Assembly: GCA_019359495.1 (NCBI GenBank)
Contig: JAHHHF010000014.1
Location: 1-39,736, forward strand
From: Goleter apudmare HA4340-LM2
GTDB lineage: Bacteria > Cyanobacteriota > Cyanobacteriia > Cyanobacteriales > Nostocaceae
DNA: 39,736 bases
Direction: 5' to 3'
The notes under the pieces are model-generated. The model made no database searches and had not been told where the DNA came from. It was given only the letters and a program-made list of their open reading frames with translations. Below are positions 19,768 through 28,306 of the stretch, piece after piece; the stretch's first letter is position 1; the number at the start of each line of letters is the position of its first letter. The translations under genes were made by a program, and so were the position numbers.

Positions 19768-22365
19768 ATGAATACGCTTATTCGTAAAGTACGTTCTGCG
19801 TACTCCAGAAGCAGAGTCAGGTTTTGGCTGCTGCTGGGATTCACAGTATTGATAGTTTTGGTTTGGCAATTTTCCAGACCGTCGTCTGTAGTCCCTGGAC
19901 AACCAGAAATTGTGCAGTCCAGTCAGACCATAGAGACTGAGATCGCCCAACTAACACCTGTGCAGTCAAAATCATCACCCTTGTTCAACTGGAAGAGTGT
20001 GAATATTCAAGGGATGGGTTATGTAACTGGTTTAGCGATCGCACCATCATCACCCTATGATGTTTATGTCCGCACGGATGTGGGCGGGGCTTATCGGTTT
20101 GACAATGGCAAAAATCAATGGCTTCCACTATTAGATAAATTTGATACCAGTTTTTCTAAGGGAGGTATTGGTGTAGAAAGTGTGGCTATTGACCCACAAA
20201 AACCGCAGCGCGTTTATGTAGCGTTGAATCGCAATTACACCACCTTCAAAGATGGGGATGGGAAAACTAAGTATAAATATGCTGCGGAGGTGATGGTATC
20301 TGAGGATCAGGGGGCAAACTGGACACCAACAGGTTTAGTACCAAATAATCTCTACCTCGGCCCTAATCAAGAATACCGCGCAGAAACGGGGGAGAGGATA
20401 GCGATTGATCCGAATAAATCTAGTTTAGTGTATTTCGCCTCCCGGCGAGATGGTTTGTGGAAAAAAGACGGTCAACAAGCTTGGACGCGGGTGGCTGGGG
20501 GATTACCTAATCCCAGTACTTTACCAGAATATAAATTACCGGATGGCAAAGATAATCCTGATGTCCCTGGTTTCACCTTTGTCTTATTTGACAAACGCAG
20601 TGGTAAACCAAACAGTCCTAGCCAAAATATTTATGTGGGTGTGCATGGTAGCGGTGTTTGGCGTAGTAGTAACGGCGGTAACTCTTGGACTAATATTGCT
20701 GGCGGCGTCGATCCTGTGCGGGGTGCGATCGCCTCTGATGGTACTCTGTATGTCAGCTTTGGTACTCATGGCAAGAATGGCAAGCAAGCATCGGGAGGGG
20801 TGCGTAAATATACAAACAACACTTGGGTTGATATTACTCCTGATGGTCAAGGGAGAGTCTATGCAGCCGTGACTGTGCAAGCTGATCAGGTGAATACAGT
20901 CATGGCTATCTCCGATAGGTTTGTGTACCGTTCTACTGATGGTGGTAAAAATTGGACTAAGCAAACTATGTACATGGGTGCTTATGATGCCAACAACCCC
21001 AAAGACCCGGTGAATCCTTCTGCACCTCCTTATTATCAGTCTTACTCAGCAAATTTAGCAGCTGCGATCGCTATCAATCCCGGTAATCCCAAACAAGCTT
21101 GGTGGACTAATGGTTGGGGTGTGGCGCGTACCGATGATGTGACTGTGACTAACCCCGTCTACAAATGGCAGATGCGGAATCTGGAAGAATTGGACTCCAA
21201 TATGGTGCGAGTACCACCCAAGCCGAAAGCTCAAGGGGGTGCTGACTTATTAAGTGCAGTCCAAGACAAGATTGGTTTTCGTCATGAGAATCGTAACCAA
21301 GTTCCCAGCCTCAATATCCACCCGGTAAACATTCCCATTAATCCGGCGTTTAAATGGGCAAACCCTGATTGGCGGGTGTATCCTGTTCCTTTTGCCCACG
21401 TTGCTGGGGCTACGGGTATGGATTACGCTTACAAAAACCCAGACTATGCGGCGTTTGTGGGCTTCCACCAATGGCAAGGTTTCTGGCCTGTGTATGGGAT
21501 GACGAAGGATAACGGTAAGACTTGGCAAGCTTTTGAGTCGATTCCCACAGAGAATCTTTGGAAAGCCGATAAATCAGGGCAAGAAGAAGTTGTACCTATG
21601 GGTGGACAAATTGCCGTGTCGCCCACCAATCCCCAAAATATGGTGTGGGCACCGACTTGGGGAGGCTGGCCGCACTACACTACAGATGGGGGTAAAACCT
21701 GGACGCTAGCCAAGAACCTCAATCATCCGCCGCAGCCTAGTCCCTATGACCCGCAAAATAATGACCATACCCACTATCAAGCCCTACCCAAATCTTGGGG
21801 TAATAGTATTTCACCGTGGGTGAGTTCTTATATCTTGGCAAGCGATCGCCAAGACCCACAAGGTAAGAAATTTTACTACTATGATGGCTGGACGTTTTAC
21901 TACAGCAATGACGGCGGTGCGAATTGGCAAAAGGGCGCGTCTGGGAATTTTCCCCAATGGATATTGCGTCCAGCGATCGTTGCTAACCCCACGCAATTAG
22001 GTGATGTGTGGATGAGTTTTGCTCGTAATCCTGAGGATGTGAATGTTAATAAACTATACCGTTCTACTGATGGTGGGAAAACTTTTAACCCTATTTCCAC
22101 GGTAGATAGTTGTGAGTTTATTACCTTTGGCAAGGGTGAATCTGAGAAACAACCGTATATTTACATCTTTGGTCGTGTGGGTGGAGCGAAAAAGGATACG
22201 ATGTACAAGTCAGTGGATATGGGTAAATCTTGGATTGCTATTAGTGACCCGAATACGTTGTTATTTCCAGGGTTGACTTATTTGGAAGGTGATATGCGAT
22301 CGCCTAACATTGTCTATGCAGCTGTATCGGGGCGGGGAATTATGGTCGGTGAGAGAGGGAAATGA
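19768..22365 (+). CDS. Membrane-anchored GH74-like Asp-box beta-propeller protein
   Basis: An 865-residue protein. A single N-terminal membrane helix (about residues 18-35, RFWLLLGFTVLIVLVWQF) acts as signal anchor, then a Pro/Ser-rich linker to about residue 70. The rest resembles GH74 xyloglucanases and related sialidase-like propellers. FNWKSVNIQGMGYVTGLAI and YVRTDVGGAYRF match the GH74 start, with Asp104 at the position of the catalytic base. Eight Asp-box motifs are visible (for example SSNGGNSWTN, STDGGKNWTK, TTDGGKTWTL, SNDGGANWQK). The second catalytic Asp of GH74 cannot be assigned with confidence, so hydrolase activity is not certain; it could be a binding protein. A glycosyltransferase gene follows on the same strand 56 nt later, suggesting polysaccharide metabolism. 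Confidence 0.75.
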   Translation: MNTLIRKVRSAYSRSRVRFWLLLGFTVLIVLVWQFSRPSSVVPGQPEIVQSSQTIETEIAQLTPVQSKSSPLFNWKSVNIQGMGYVTGLAIAPSSPYDVYVRTDVGGAYRFDNGKNQWLPLLDKFDTSFSKGGIGVESVAIDPQKPQRVYVALNRNYTTFKDGDGKTKYKYAAEVMVSEDQGANWTPTGLVPNNLYLGPNQEYRAETGERIAIDPNKSSLVYFASRRDGLWKKDGQQAWTRVAGGLPNPSTLPEYKLPDGKDNPDVPGFTFVLFDKRSGKPNSPSQNIYVGVHGSGVWRSSNGGNSWTNIAGGVDPVRGAIASDGTLYVSFGTHGKNGKQASGGVRKYTNNTWVDITPDGQGRVYAAVTVQADQVNTVMAISDRFVYRSTDGGKNWTKQTMYMGAYDANNPKDPVNPSAPPYYQSYSANLAAAIAINPGNPKQAWWTNGWGVARTDDVTVTNPVYKWQMRNLEELDSNMVRVPPKPKAQGGADLLSAVQDKIGFRHENRNQVPSLNIHPVNIPINPAFKWANPDWRVYPVPFAHVAGATGMDYAYKNPDYAAFVGFHQWQGFWPVYGMTKDNGKTWQAFESIPTENLWKADKSGQEEVVPMGGQIAVSPTNPQNMVWAPTWGGWPHYTTDGGKTWTLAKNLNHPPQPSPYDPQNNDHTHYQALPKSWGNSISPWVSSYILASDRQDPQGKKFYYYDGWTFYYSNDGGANWQKGASGNFPQWILRPAIVANPTQLGDVWMSFARNPEDVNVNKLYRSTDGGKTFNPISTVDSCEFITFGKGESEKQPYIYIFGRVGGAKKDTMYKSVDMGKSWIAISDPNTLLFPGLTYLEGDMRSPNIVYAAVSGRGIMVGERGK

Positions 22366-22373
22366 TGGGAGTT

Positions 22374-22416
22374 TTTTAACGCAGAGGGGCGCGGAGGTTG
22401 GCGCGGAGGTACGCGG
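22374..22416. repeat. GCGGAGG-type short repeats before a glycosyltransferase gene
   Basis: Units such as GGGGCGCGGAGGTTGGCGCGG fill the gap between the GH74-like gene and the next gene. The last unit (GCGGAG) serves as the ribosome-binding site of the gene at 22422, so a dispersed repeat appears to supply its translation signal. Confidence 0.6.
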
Positions 22417-22421
22417 AGTTT

Positions 22422-23582
22422 ATGAAACGTCTTTTGGTCATTACGGAACGATTTACACCGGATTTGGGAGGTTTGGCTACTAGTGCGACAAGGCTGGTGG
22501 GGACGTTATCTCAATTGGGCGTGGAAGTTGATGTTGTTACTTGGAGTCGTTACTTACAACCGGGTGAAGTTTTGCCACCTGAGAGGGAAGATAATTATCG
22601 GGTGTATCGCATTGGGTTATATCGTCACTGGGATATGACTATGCCCCATACTTTAAATGTCCTCGACTGGTTACACTCTGCTTGTGGATATGATGCGGTG
22701 TGGGGACATTATTTGTTTCCTAGCGGTTTTTTAGCTGCTTGGTTTGCTGGACTCAAGGGCATAGCTAGCACGGTGAGTGCCCGTGGTAATGATATTGACC
22801 GCGAAATGTTTCCTCCAGGAGATTTTGCCCGCCTGCAATGGACGCTGCAAAACGCCCAGGTAATAACTGCGGTGAGCGCTGATATGTCTCGCAAAATTCA
22901 GCTACTAAGTGGGCGGGATGATGTGGTGGTGTTGAAAAATACTGTTGATGCAGAAGTATTTACTCCGCAAACACAGCCGGGAGATGTTACTAGGGAATCT
23001 TTGGGAATTAGCCCTGATGAAGTAGTGTTGGGATTTTGCGGGGAATTACGCGAGAAGAAAGGACAGCAATTTTTATTAAATGCGTTAACAACTGTTCGCC
23101 AACAACGTCCCGCCTGTTTGTTAATTATTGGAGAAGTCAGGACATCTCAGGAATCTGTGTTGCAATTATACAAAACTCAACAGCCAGAAGATGCCCAACG
23201 GGTAGTGATTACGGGACATTTAAATAATCCCCAAGCTGTGGCGTCATATCTGCGGCTGTGTGATGTTTATCTCCAGCCTTCACTGTGGGAAGGAATGCCG
23301 AATGCACTACTGGAAGCGATGGCTTGCGGTTGTTGTTGTATTGCGAGTGATGCAGGTGGGATTCCAGAGGTGATGACACATGGTGAGAATGGTTTTATTT
23401 TGCCGCGATCGCATCTGCATAAGCTAGGTGAGGCGGTGCTGGAATTTTTAGCATTTTTACCAGCAGAAAAAGACAAAATTAAACAAGCAGCACGCGATCG
23501 CATTCTCTTAGAATATTCTCTTGAGCAGGAAAAGTTGCAACTTCAAACGCTAATTAACTCTTTAATTCCCAATTCTGTATAA
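22422..23582 (+). CDS. Glycosyltransferase family 4
   Basis: A 386-residue GT-B fold enzyme. The N-terminal acceptor domain starts MKRLLVITERFTPDLGGLAT, with the family-typical GG loop. The C-terminal GT4 domain starts near VVLGFCGELREKKGQQFLL and has the nucleotide-sugar motif PSLWEGMPNALLEAMACG, then CIASDAGGIPEVM. Substrate unknown; exopolysaccharide or glycolipid synthesis is likely from its GH74-like and GT neighbours. The frame extends eight codons upstream to a TTG, but the ATG at 22422 gives a standard N-terminus. Its 3' end overlaps the convergent GT gene by 40 bp. Confidence 0.9.
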   Translation: MKRLLVITERFTPDLGGLATSATRLVGTLSQLGVEVDVVTWSRYLQPGEVLPPEREDNYRVYRIGLYRHWDMTMPHTLNVLDWLHSACGYDAVWGHYLFPSGFLAAWFAGLKGIASTVSARGNDIDREMFPPGDFARLQWTLQNAQVITAVSADMSRKIQLLSGRDDVVVLKNTVDAEVFTPQTQPGDVTRESLGISPDEVVLGFCGELREKKGQQFLLNALTTVRQQRPACLLIIGEVRTSQESVLQLYKTQQPEDAQRVVITGHLNNPQAVASYLRLCDVYLQPSLWEGMPNALLEAMACGCCCIASDAGGIPEVMTHGENGFILPRSHLHKLGEAVLEFLAFLPAEKDKIKQAARDRILLEYSLEQEKLQLQTLINSLIPNSV

Positions 23583-24742
23583 GCTGCAATTAAAGCTTCT
23601 CCTGCACGTTGCCAAGTGTAATACTTTTCAATCCGCTGACGGGCATTGTTTGCCAGTTGCTTGGCTAATTCTCGGTCATTTTGTAGTTGTAGTACTGCAT
23701 CTTTAATGGCTTTGGCTGAACCAGGCTTGACTAATAAAAAATGTATTCCGTCTTCTCCCAATTCCCTCACTACTGGTAAATCACTAGCAATTACTGGTAT
23801 TCCTGTCGCCATGCCTTCTAAAACCTTGAGAGGACAACAGCCTTGGACTAAATTGCGATCGTTGGCTGTTAGGGGGGCTAAAATTACATTGGAATTATGG
23901 ATATGTTGAACTAATTGTGTTTGTGGCATTGGTTCTAAAATAATTAATTTATCTGCAACTTCTAGTTTTTTCGCCAAATGTTTTAACGCTTTGATTTGAT
24001 ATTCCTTCGCTTGTCCAATCACTGTTAAATTAGCAGGTAAGTCTCGATTCACAAGTGCTAATGCTTCAACTGCTAAATTTACACCTTGCCAGGGCGAAAG
24101 TGTGCCAAAATAAACCATTTGTAATCCTAGAGGATTGTTATTGGTTATTTGTTGTTTGTTATTTGTAAATATATTTAAATCTACGCCATTGGGAATAACG
24201 CGAATTTTATTGGCTGGTACGCCTCTAGTTTGTAGATATTCACTGGTGACGCTACTGGGCGTGACAATTAAATCAGATGCTGTTAAACAAATTTGTTCTT
24301 GAGTATATAGTTTATGTAGCAGTTCCCGGTCATCAACGATATCAGGGTAACGGTATTTTAGTTCTATGGAAGGCAAGCCATTCACTTCAAAAATCAGGCG
24401 ATCGCAATATTTTTGTTTATTATGGGCAATTTCCCATCCCTCGTAAATCGAGCGAATCTGAACTACTTCAAATCTCCGATTTTGCAACCAAGCTTTCAAC
24501 AAATTGCGAAAATATAAAACTCTAGTAATTAAATTATCTCCTATAGCTGGTAACTCCGTCTGAACAATTCGAGGAGATATACCACAGGAATTGATGCTAG
24601 TTTCCGTGGGAGAAACTGTAACTAACTGAGTAGTATTAAATCTTGTTGCTAAAGCTATATTAAAAGCCTCAATATGAATTGCGGCTCCTTTTGGTGCAGG
24701 AACAGTATCAAAGGCAATATAAGCTATTTTCTCTTGATCCAT
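23543..24742 (-). CDS. Glycosyltransferase family 4
   Basis: A 399-residue GT4 enzyme. The N-terminus MDQEKIAYIAFDTVPAPKGA carries a KGAAIHIEAF loop. The C-terminal domain has the acceptor-to-donor hinge (RVIPNGVDLNIF) and the motif CCPLKVLEGMATGIPVIASD. Between the hinge and the C-terminal domain is a polar, low-complexity stretch, NNKQQITNNN, encoded by AACAAA/AATAAC-type STRR units on the minus strand, so a tandem repeat appears inserted in frame at the domain linker. Convergent with the preceding GT gene, 3' ends overlapping by 40 bp. Sugar and acceptor unknown. Confidence 0.88.
   Translation of the reverse strand: MDQEKIAYIAFDTVPAPKGAAIHIEAFNIALATRFNTTQLVTVSPTETSINSCGISPRIVQTELPAIGDNLITRVLYFRNLLKAWLQNRRFEVVQIRSIYEGWEIAHNKQKYCDRLIFEVNGLPSIELKYRYPDIVDDRELLHKLYTQEQICLTASDLIVTPSSVTSEYLQTRGVPANKIRVIPNGVDLNIFTNNKQQITNNNPLGLQMVYFGTLSPWQGVNLAVEALALVNRDLPANLTVIGQAKEYQIKALKHLAKKLEVADKLIILEPMPQTQLVQHIHNSNVILAPLTANDRNLVQGCCPLKVLEGMATGIPVIASDLPVVRELGEDGIHFLLVKPGSAKAIKDAVLQLQNDRELAKQLANNARQRIEKYYTWQRAGEALIAAYTELGIKELISV
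24132..24171. repeat. STRR-like tract inside a coding sequence
   Basis: TTGTTATTGGTTATTTGTTG and TTTGTTATTTGTAA, on the plus strand, are the same degenerate heptamers seen in non-coding gaps (for example 27200-27220 and 28275-28306). Here they encode the NNKQQITNNN linker of the glycosyltransferase. Confidence 0.7.
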
Positions 24743-24937
24743 AAACCTTTATCAATCTCGTTGACACTAATTTTTCTGTTTGCTATACTGGCGGCGAAAT
24801 TACACAGAATGGACGAACGGTTGTTCCCCCTCTAACATCTAAAAAATATGTTTTAAAAAACTGTAACCCAAATCAATAAAAATACACATATTAAATAACA
24901 AAACCTTAATTAAATTGAGTTTGCAGGGTTTCATCAT

Positions 24938-25852
24938 ATGCCTATTGAATTGCAACAATTCCAGAAAAGCCTAATTTATGAAACGAAAGCACCGATTAGT
25001 AATGTTATAGCTGATCTACAGGCAATAGAATCCCTGGATAAACTAGCAGAACTGCAACAAAAGAAATATGGTAAACAGGCGCTTTACTACTTTTTATTAG
25101 CAGTGGCTGCAATTGGATTGATTATAGTTTCTCTTGTTGTCATTGTTAATGCAACTTTCTTAGGTACAGTAATAATTTTGCTATCTTTGACTAGTGTTGG
25201 TTTAATCGCTGCATGTATTTATGCATTGATCAAGAGAGCAAAGTTTGGCAAATTAAATGTTATTAACTACCGTTATGAACTAGCGAAGAAAGTTTTGCAA
25301 ATGATGGCAAGAGATATGAACGCAACTACTGAGGTTGAGGTGAGATTATCTTTTCAAGAAGTCCGGAATAAAGAAAATAAGACAGAAACTATAAATCATC
25401 CCTATAAATCTGGATGGAAGATAGACAAATATGAACATGAATGGTTAAAAATTAGAGGACAGTTTTTAGATAAGACGCGCTTTGCATTAAGTGCAACTGG
25501 AATATCTAAATCACAGTATGGTTGGAAACGTAGTAGTAGTGGTAAGAGTAAATATAAAACAAAATCTAAATCTCTCGGTTTAGATATACTTTTACACTTA
25601 ACCTATCCTCAACGTCGGTACGGTGCAGTAAAAATTTTACAAAGCGATATCAGCAATGCAGTGAAGCTACCCAAACTATCTTTTATGAGAGGGTTAAATG
25701 CAGGAGAAAAATCTATACACATGAATGTGAGAGTAGCATCACAGGTAGAAGACAATCTAGAGGAGGTATATCAAACCATTACCATGATGTTTTTAAGTCT
25801 ATATCAAGTATTAAATTTAGCTAAAGTGCTTTCTAAATCAGCAAAAATATGA
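24938..25852 (+). CDS. Two-TM protein of unknown function
   Basis: A 304-residue protein. Residues 1-48 are helical and polar. Two membrane helices follow (about 49-70, LYYFLLAVAAIGLIIVSLVV, and 74-97, FLGTVIILLSLTSVGLIAAC). Then comes a large basic, soluble domain of about 200 residues with a Lys/Ser-rich segment (KRSSSGKSKYKTKSKSLG). No family is recognised. The stop overlaps the start of the next gene (ATGA), so translation is probably coupled. First gene of a run that continues through the lipoprotein and FHA genes. Confidence 0.8.
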   Translation: MPIELQQFQKSLIYETKAPISNVIADLQAIESLDKLAELQQKKYGKQALYYFLLAVAAIGLIIVSLVVIVNATFLGTVIILLSLTSVGLIAACIYALIKRAKFGKLNVINYRYELAKKVLQMMARDMNATTEVEVRLSFQEVRNKENKTETINHPYKSGWKIDKYEHEWLKIRGQFLDKTRFALSATGISKSQYGWKRSSSGKSKYKTKSKSLGLDILLHLTYPQRRYGAVKILQSDISNAVKLPKLSFMRGLNAGEKSIHMNVRVASQVEDNLEEVYQTITMMFLSLYQVLNLAKVLSKSAKI

Positions 25853-26553
25853 AAATAGCCATTTTACAAAGTTTAATCACAGTTCTGTTCATCGTCGCTA
25901 GTTTCGGCTGTAGTAATCCTAAATCTACGGATACCTTTATACCTGGCGTTTCACAAACAGTACCCCCAACTACTGATGTCTCAAAGCCAGAAGCTACGCC
26001 AGTAGCACAAAGCAATGTTACTGCTACCGATAAAATTAAGTTTAAAACCGCAGGTGGTTCAGACTTATTTTCCCTGAAACAGCAAGCAGATGGGACTAAG
26101 TTAGTTGATGGGCAAAATCAAGAGTTAGCCAGAATTAAAACAGATAAACCAGGGAAGATTAAAATTAAAAACGTCTCTGAGAAGGTTTTGGGTTATGTAG
26201 TTACAGCAAAGGGTTCCTGGAAACTCAAGAACCCAGAACAAAATCAAGACTTATATATTCTTAGACGGCAAAATGATGGTGATTATAAATTAGAAGATGC
26301 TGCCAAGAAAGAAGTTTATCGTATTAGAGCGAGTAATGACGGTTTAAAAATTGAAACTCCAGATAAACAGTTAGTTTATCAAGTCAAAGTTAAAGGGGAT
26401 AAAACTTCTTTGCGAAAAGCATCCGCTCAAACAATTTTTTATACAAAATCTGGGTTAACGCCGATCGCATTCGCTTGCTTTGGGTTTGATGTTCTCACTC
26501 GTGAACAGCAAGCAGCCCTAGCTTATGCTGTAAATTCCACAGGAGGGCAATAA
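25849..26553 (+). CDS. Putative lipoprotein of unknown function
   Basis: A 234-residue protein. The N-terminus MKIAILQSLITVLFIVASFG precedes Cys21, giving a lipoprotein-like signal, although the lipobox (SFGC) is not canonical. A Pro/Thr/Ser-rich linker follows to about residue 60, then a Lys-rich beta domain with repeated strand patterns (SDLFSLKQQADGTKLVDGQ, KEVYRIRASNDGLKIETPD). No known domain is recognised. The ATGA overlap upstream and the FHA gene 3 nt downstream mark it as the middle gene of an operon. Likely at the outer or inner membrane surface. Confidence 0.78.
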   Translation: MKIAILQSLITVLFIVASFGCSNPKSTDTFIPGVSQTVPPTTDVSKPEATPVAQSNVTATDKIKFKTAGGSDLFSLKQQADGTKLVDGQNQELARIKTDKPGKIKIKNVSEKVLGYVVTAKGSWKLKNPEQNQDLYILRRQNDGDYKLEDAAKKEVYRIRASNDGLKIETPDKQLVYQVKVKGDKTSLRKASAQTIFYTKSGLTPIAFACFGFDVLTREQQAALAYAVNSTGGQ

Positions 26554-26556
26554 ACC

Positions 26557-27168
26557 TTGCAGATTCAGCTAACTTGGATAGATCCGAATACAGAAGCAAG
26601 CCGAGAACCATTGTTAGAAACCCCAGTGGTAATTGGGCGAAAGTTTGAGGAAATGCCACAACAAATTGATGGTCAAAGAGTTTCCAGAATAGTAATTCAG
26701 GATGACCTAGTTGCAGATTACCATGCTTTGCTTGACTGGCAGAACCAAGAGTTAATAATTATTGACCAAAACAGTAGCAGTGGCATCAAAATCAATGGTG
26801 TGCAGTTGAGTAATTGTCGCCTGAGAAATGGCGATCGCATTCAAATCGGTTCCTGTGAACTCATGGTAAGCTTTTCTGCTACAGCCTGGGAGTGCGATCG
26901 CATGGTAGGTTTTCTCTTCAAGCGTCCCTGTGGGCGTACAGACACCGCAGGCTGCACTTACTGCAATGATTCCTATGATCATGACTATGCCTATTATTCT
27001 GGATATGGTCACTATCGGTCTGGATCTTGGGGTAGTAAATATTATGATGATCATGAACACTACTCATATAACCCAGAAACATGTAACGTAGACTTCACAG
27101 AAGCCGATGCTGTCAGTTTTGATCATGAAATGGACACTGATTTTGAACAAAATATGGGCGCGAGTTAA
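26557..27168 (+). CDS. FHA-domain protein with Cys/Tyr/His-rich tail
   Basis: A 203-residue protein starting at TTG, chosen because AGGAGG lies about 10 nt upstream and no ATG is near. Residues 20-105 form an FHA (phosphothreonine-binding) domain: VIGRKF (Gly27-Arg28), YHALLDW, and NSSSGIKINGVQLSN with the conserved Asn80. The usual Ser before the conserved His is replaced (ADYH). Residues 110-203 hold a Cys cluster (CGRTDTAGCTYC, Cys125, 133, 136) and a long Tyr/His/Asp/Gly-rich segment (DHDYAYYSGYGHYRSGSWG), possibly metal-binding. No kinase gene is in view. It follows the lipoprotein gene by 3 nt. Confidence 0.82.
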   Translation: MQIQLTWIDPNTEASREPLLETPVVIGRKFEEMPQQIDGQRVSRIVIQDDLVADYHALLDWQNQELIIIDQNSSSGIKINGVQLSNCRLRNGDRIQIGSCELMVSFSATAWECDRMVGFLFKRPCGRTDTAGCTYCNDSYDHDYAYYSGYGHYRSGSWGSKYYDDHEHYSYNPETCNVDFTEADAVSFDHEMDTDFEQNMGAS

Positions 27169-27172
27169 CAAT

Positions 27173-27235
27173 TCAAAATTCAAAATTTGGACTCTTGACT
27201 CTTAACAAACAACAAATAACAATTGACAAACACCT
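27173..27235. repeat. STRR tract reaching into the next start codon
   Basis: Units such as TTCAAAA, ACTCTTG and AACAAAC/AATAAC run from just after the FHA gene into the first codons of the next gene; its TTG start lies in AACAATTGACAAAC. Confidence 0.7.
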
Positions 27236-28236
27236 GGTTAATTTATGCGTTAGGCGGCGGTTGGGGACATTTGACACGGGCTTTGTCCTTGGGGAGAATT
27301 GCTGCAATGCAAAGAAAAGTGAGGATTATTACCAATAGTCCTTATGCACAACAAATAGATCATGAAAATTGCTTAGTGCATTGGATTCCGAAAACTGCTG
27401 GTTTTTCTCAAACTTGTTTGCAAGTTAGAGAAATTATCACTGAAACAGACTATGATCGCCTGATAATTGACACATTCCCCAGAGGTTTGGGTGGTGAGTT
27501 GGCAGACATCTTACCAGAGTTACACCTCATTCCCCGGATTTTAATTCATCGAGATATTAACCCAAGCTATATTACCGCCAAGCAATTACGGTCATTTGTG
27601 ATGGCAAACTTTGATAGCGTGATTGTACCCGGAGAAGGACAAGATTTACCTTTTTGTGACTTACCCTGTGTGCAACATACAGCACCCTGGTTAATTCGCA
27701 ATTCCAAGGAATTGACTGATAAAATTACTGTGCGATCGCGTATCCTCAAAGTTGAGCCATCCGTCAAAACTATCCTCATCTGTGCAGGCGGTAACATATC
27801 AGAGTTGTCTTTTTTTGGTCAACTAGCGCTGCAACTACATGAAAATTTCCCTGAGTGTGCTGTCAGAATTTTAGCTGCTACCTGTCCAGAAGCATGTCCA
27901 GAAGCGTTATGGTTGTCTCACCATCCAGGAATTGAATGTTTAGCCGCAGCAGATATCGTCATCGGGGGTGCAGGTTACAACACGGTTTACGAATGTGGTG
28001 CTGTAGGTGTACCTTTGGTAGCGTTGGCTTTCCCTAGATTGTACGATCGCCAACAAAAACGAGCTGATAAGAGTTATTGGGTTCAAGATTTAAACCTGCT
28101 AGACATCTACGCCACTGTTAGAACACTGCTAGACCAAATACAACCGGACAAAAAACCACCCTTGCCATCTTATGTTAATGGTGCTGTGCAAGCAGTACAA
28201 AAGATTGAGCAAATCTACCAACATTCACAAAAATAA
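27223..28236 (+). CDS. MurG-like glycosyltransferase
   Basis: A 337-residue GT-B (GT28-like) protein. The N-terminus has YALGGGWGHLTRALSLGRIA, the glycine-rich acceptor loop seen in MurG and MGDG-synthase relatives. The C-terminal half has KTILICAGGN and the donor-binding segment IVIGGAGYNTVYECGAVGVP. It is shorter than MurG and not the canonical peptidoglycan enzyme; acceptor unknown. The start is TTG with no clear ribosome-binding site, in STRR DNA. It stands between the FHA gene and ftsW in the same direction. Confidence 0.8.
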   Translation: MTNTWLIYALGGGWGHLTRALSLGRIAAMQRKVRIITNSPYAQQIDHENCLVHWIPKTAGFSQTCLQVREIITETDYDRLIIDTFPRGLGGELADILPELHLIPRILIHRDINPSYITAKQLRSFVMANFDSVIVPGEGQDLPFCDLPCVQHTAPWLIRNSKELTDKITVRSRILKVEPSVKTILICAGGNISELSFFGQLALQLHENFPECAVRILAATCPEACPEALWLSHHPGIECLAAADIVIGGAGYNTVYECGAVGVPLVALAFPRLYDRQQKRADKSYWVQDLNLLDIYATVRTLLDQIQPDKKPPLPSYVNGAVQAVQKIEQIYQHSQK

Positions 28237-28269
28237 ACCGAATTAGTTAATGGGGAATTTGGAGCTAGG

Positions 28270-28306
28270 GGAGAAATAACAAATAACAAATGACAAATGA
28301 CAAATT
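28270..28306. repeat. STRR tract covering the ftsW start
   Basis: AAATAACAAATAACAAATG followed by ACAAATGACAAATTC: tandem 7-mers of the AATAACA/AATGACA type. The first ftsW codons (MTNDKF) are made of this repeat. Confidence 0.85.

Noticed and set aside
20450-20872. 140-codon plus-strand ORF within the GH74-like gene
   Set aside because: Another frame of a well-supported 865-residue protein; hydrophobic content comes from the beta-strand codons.
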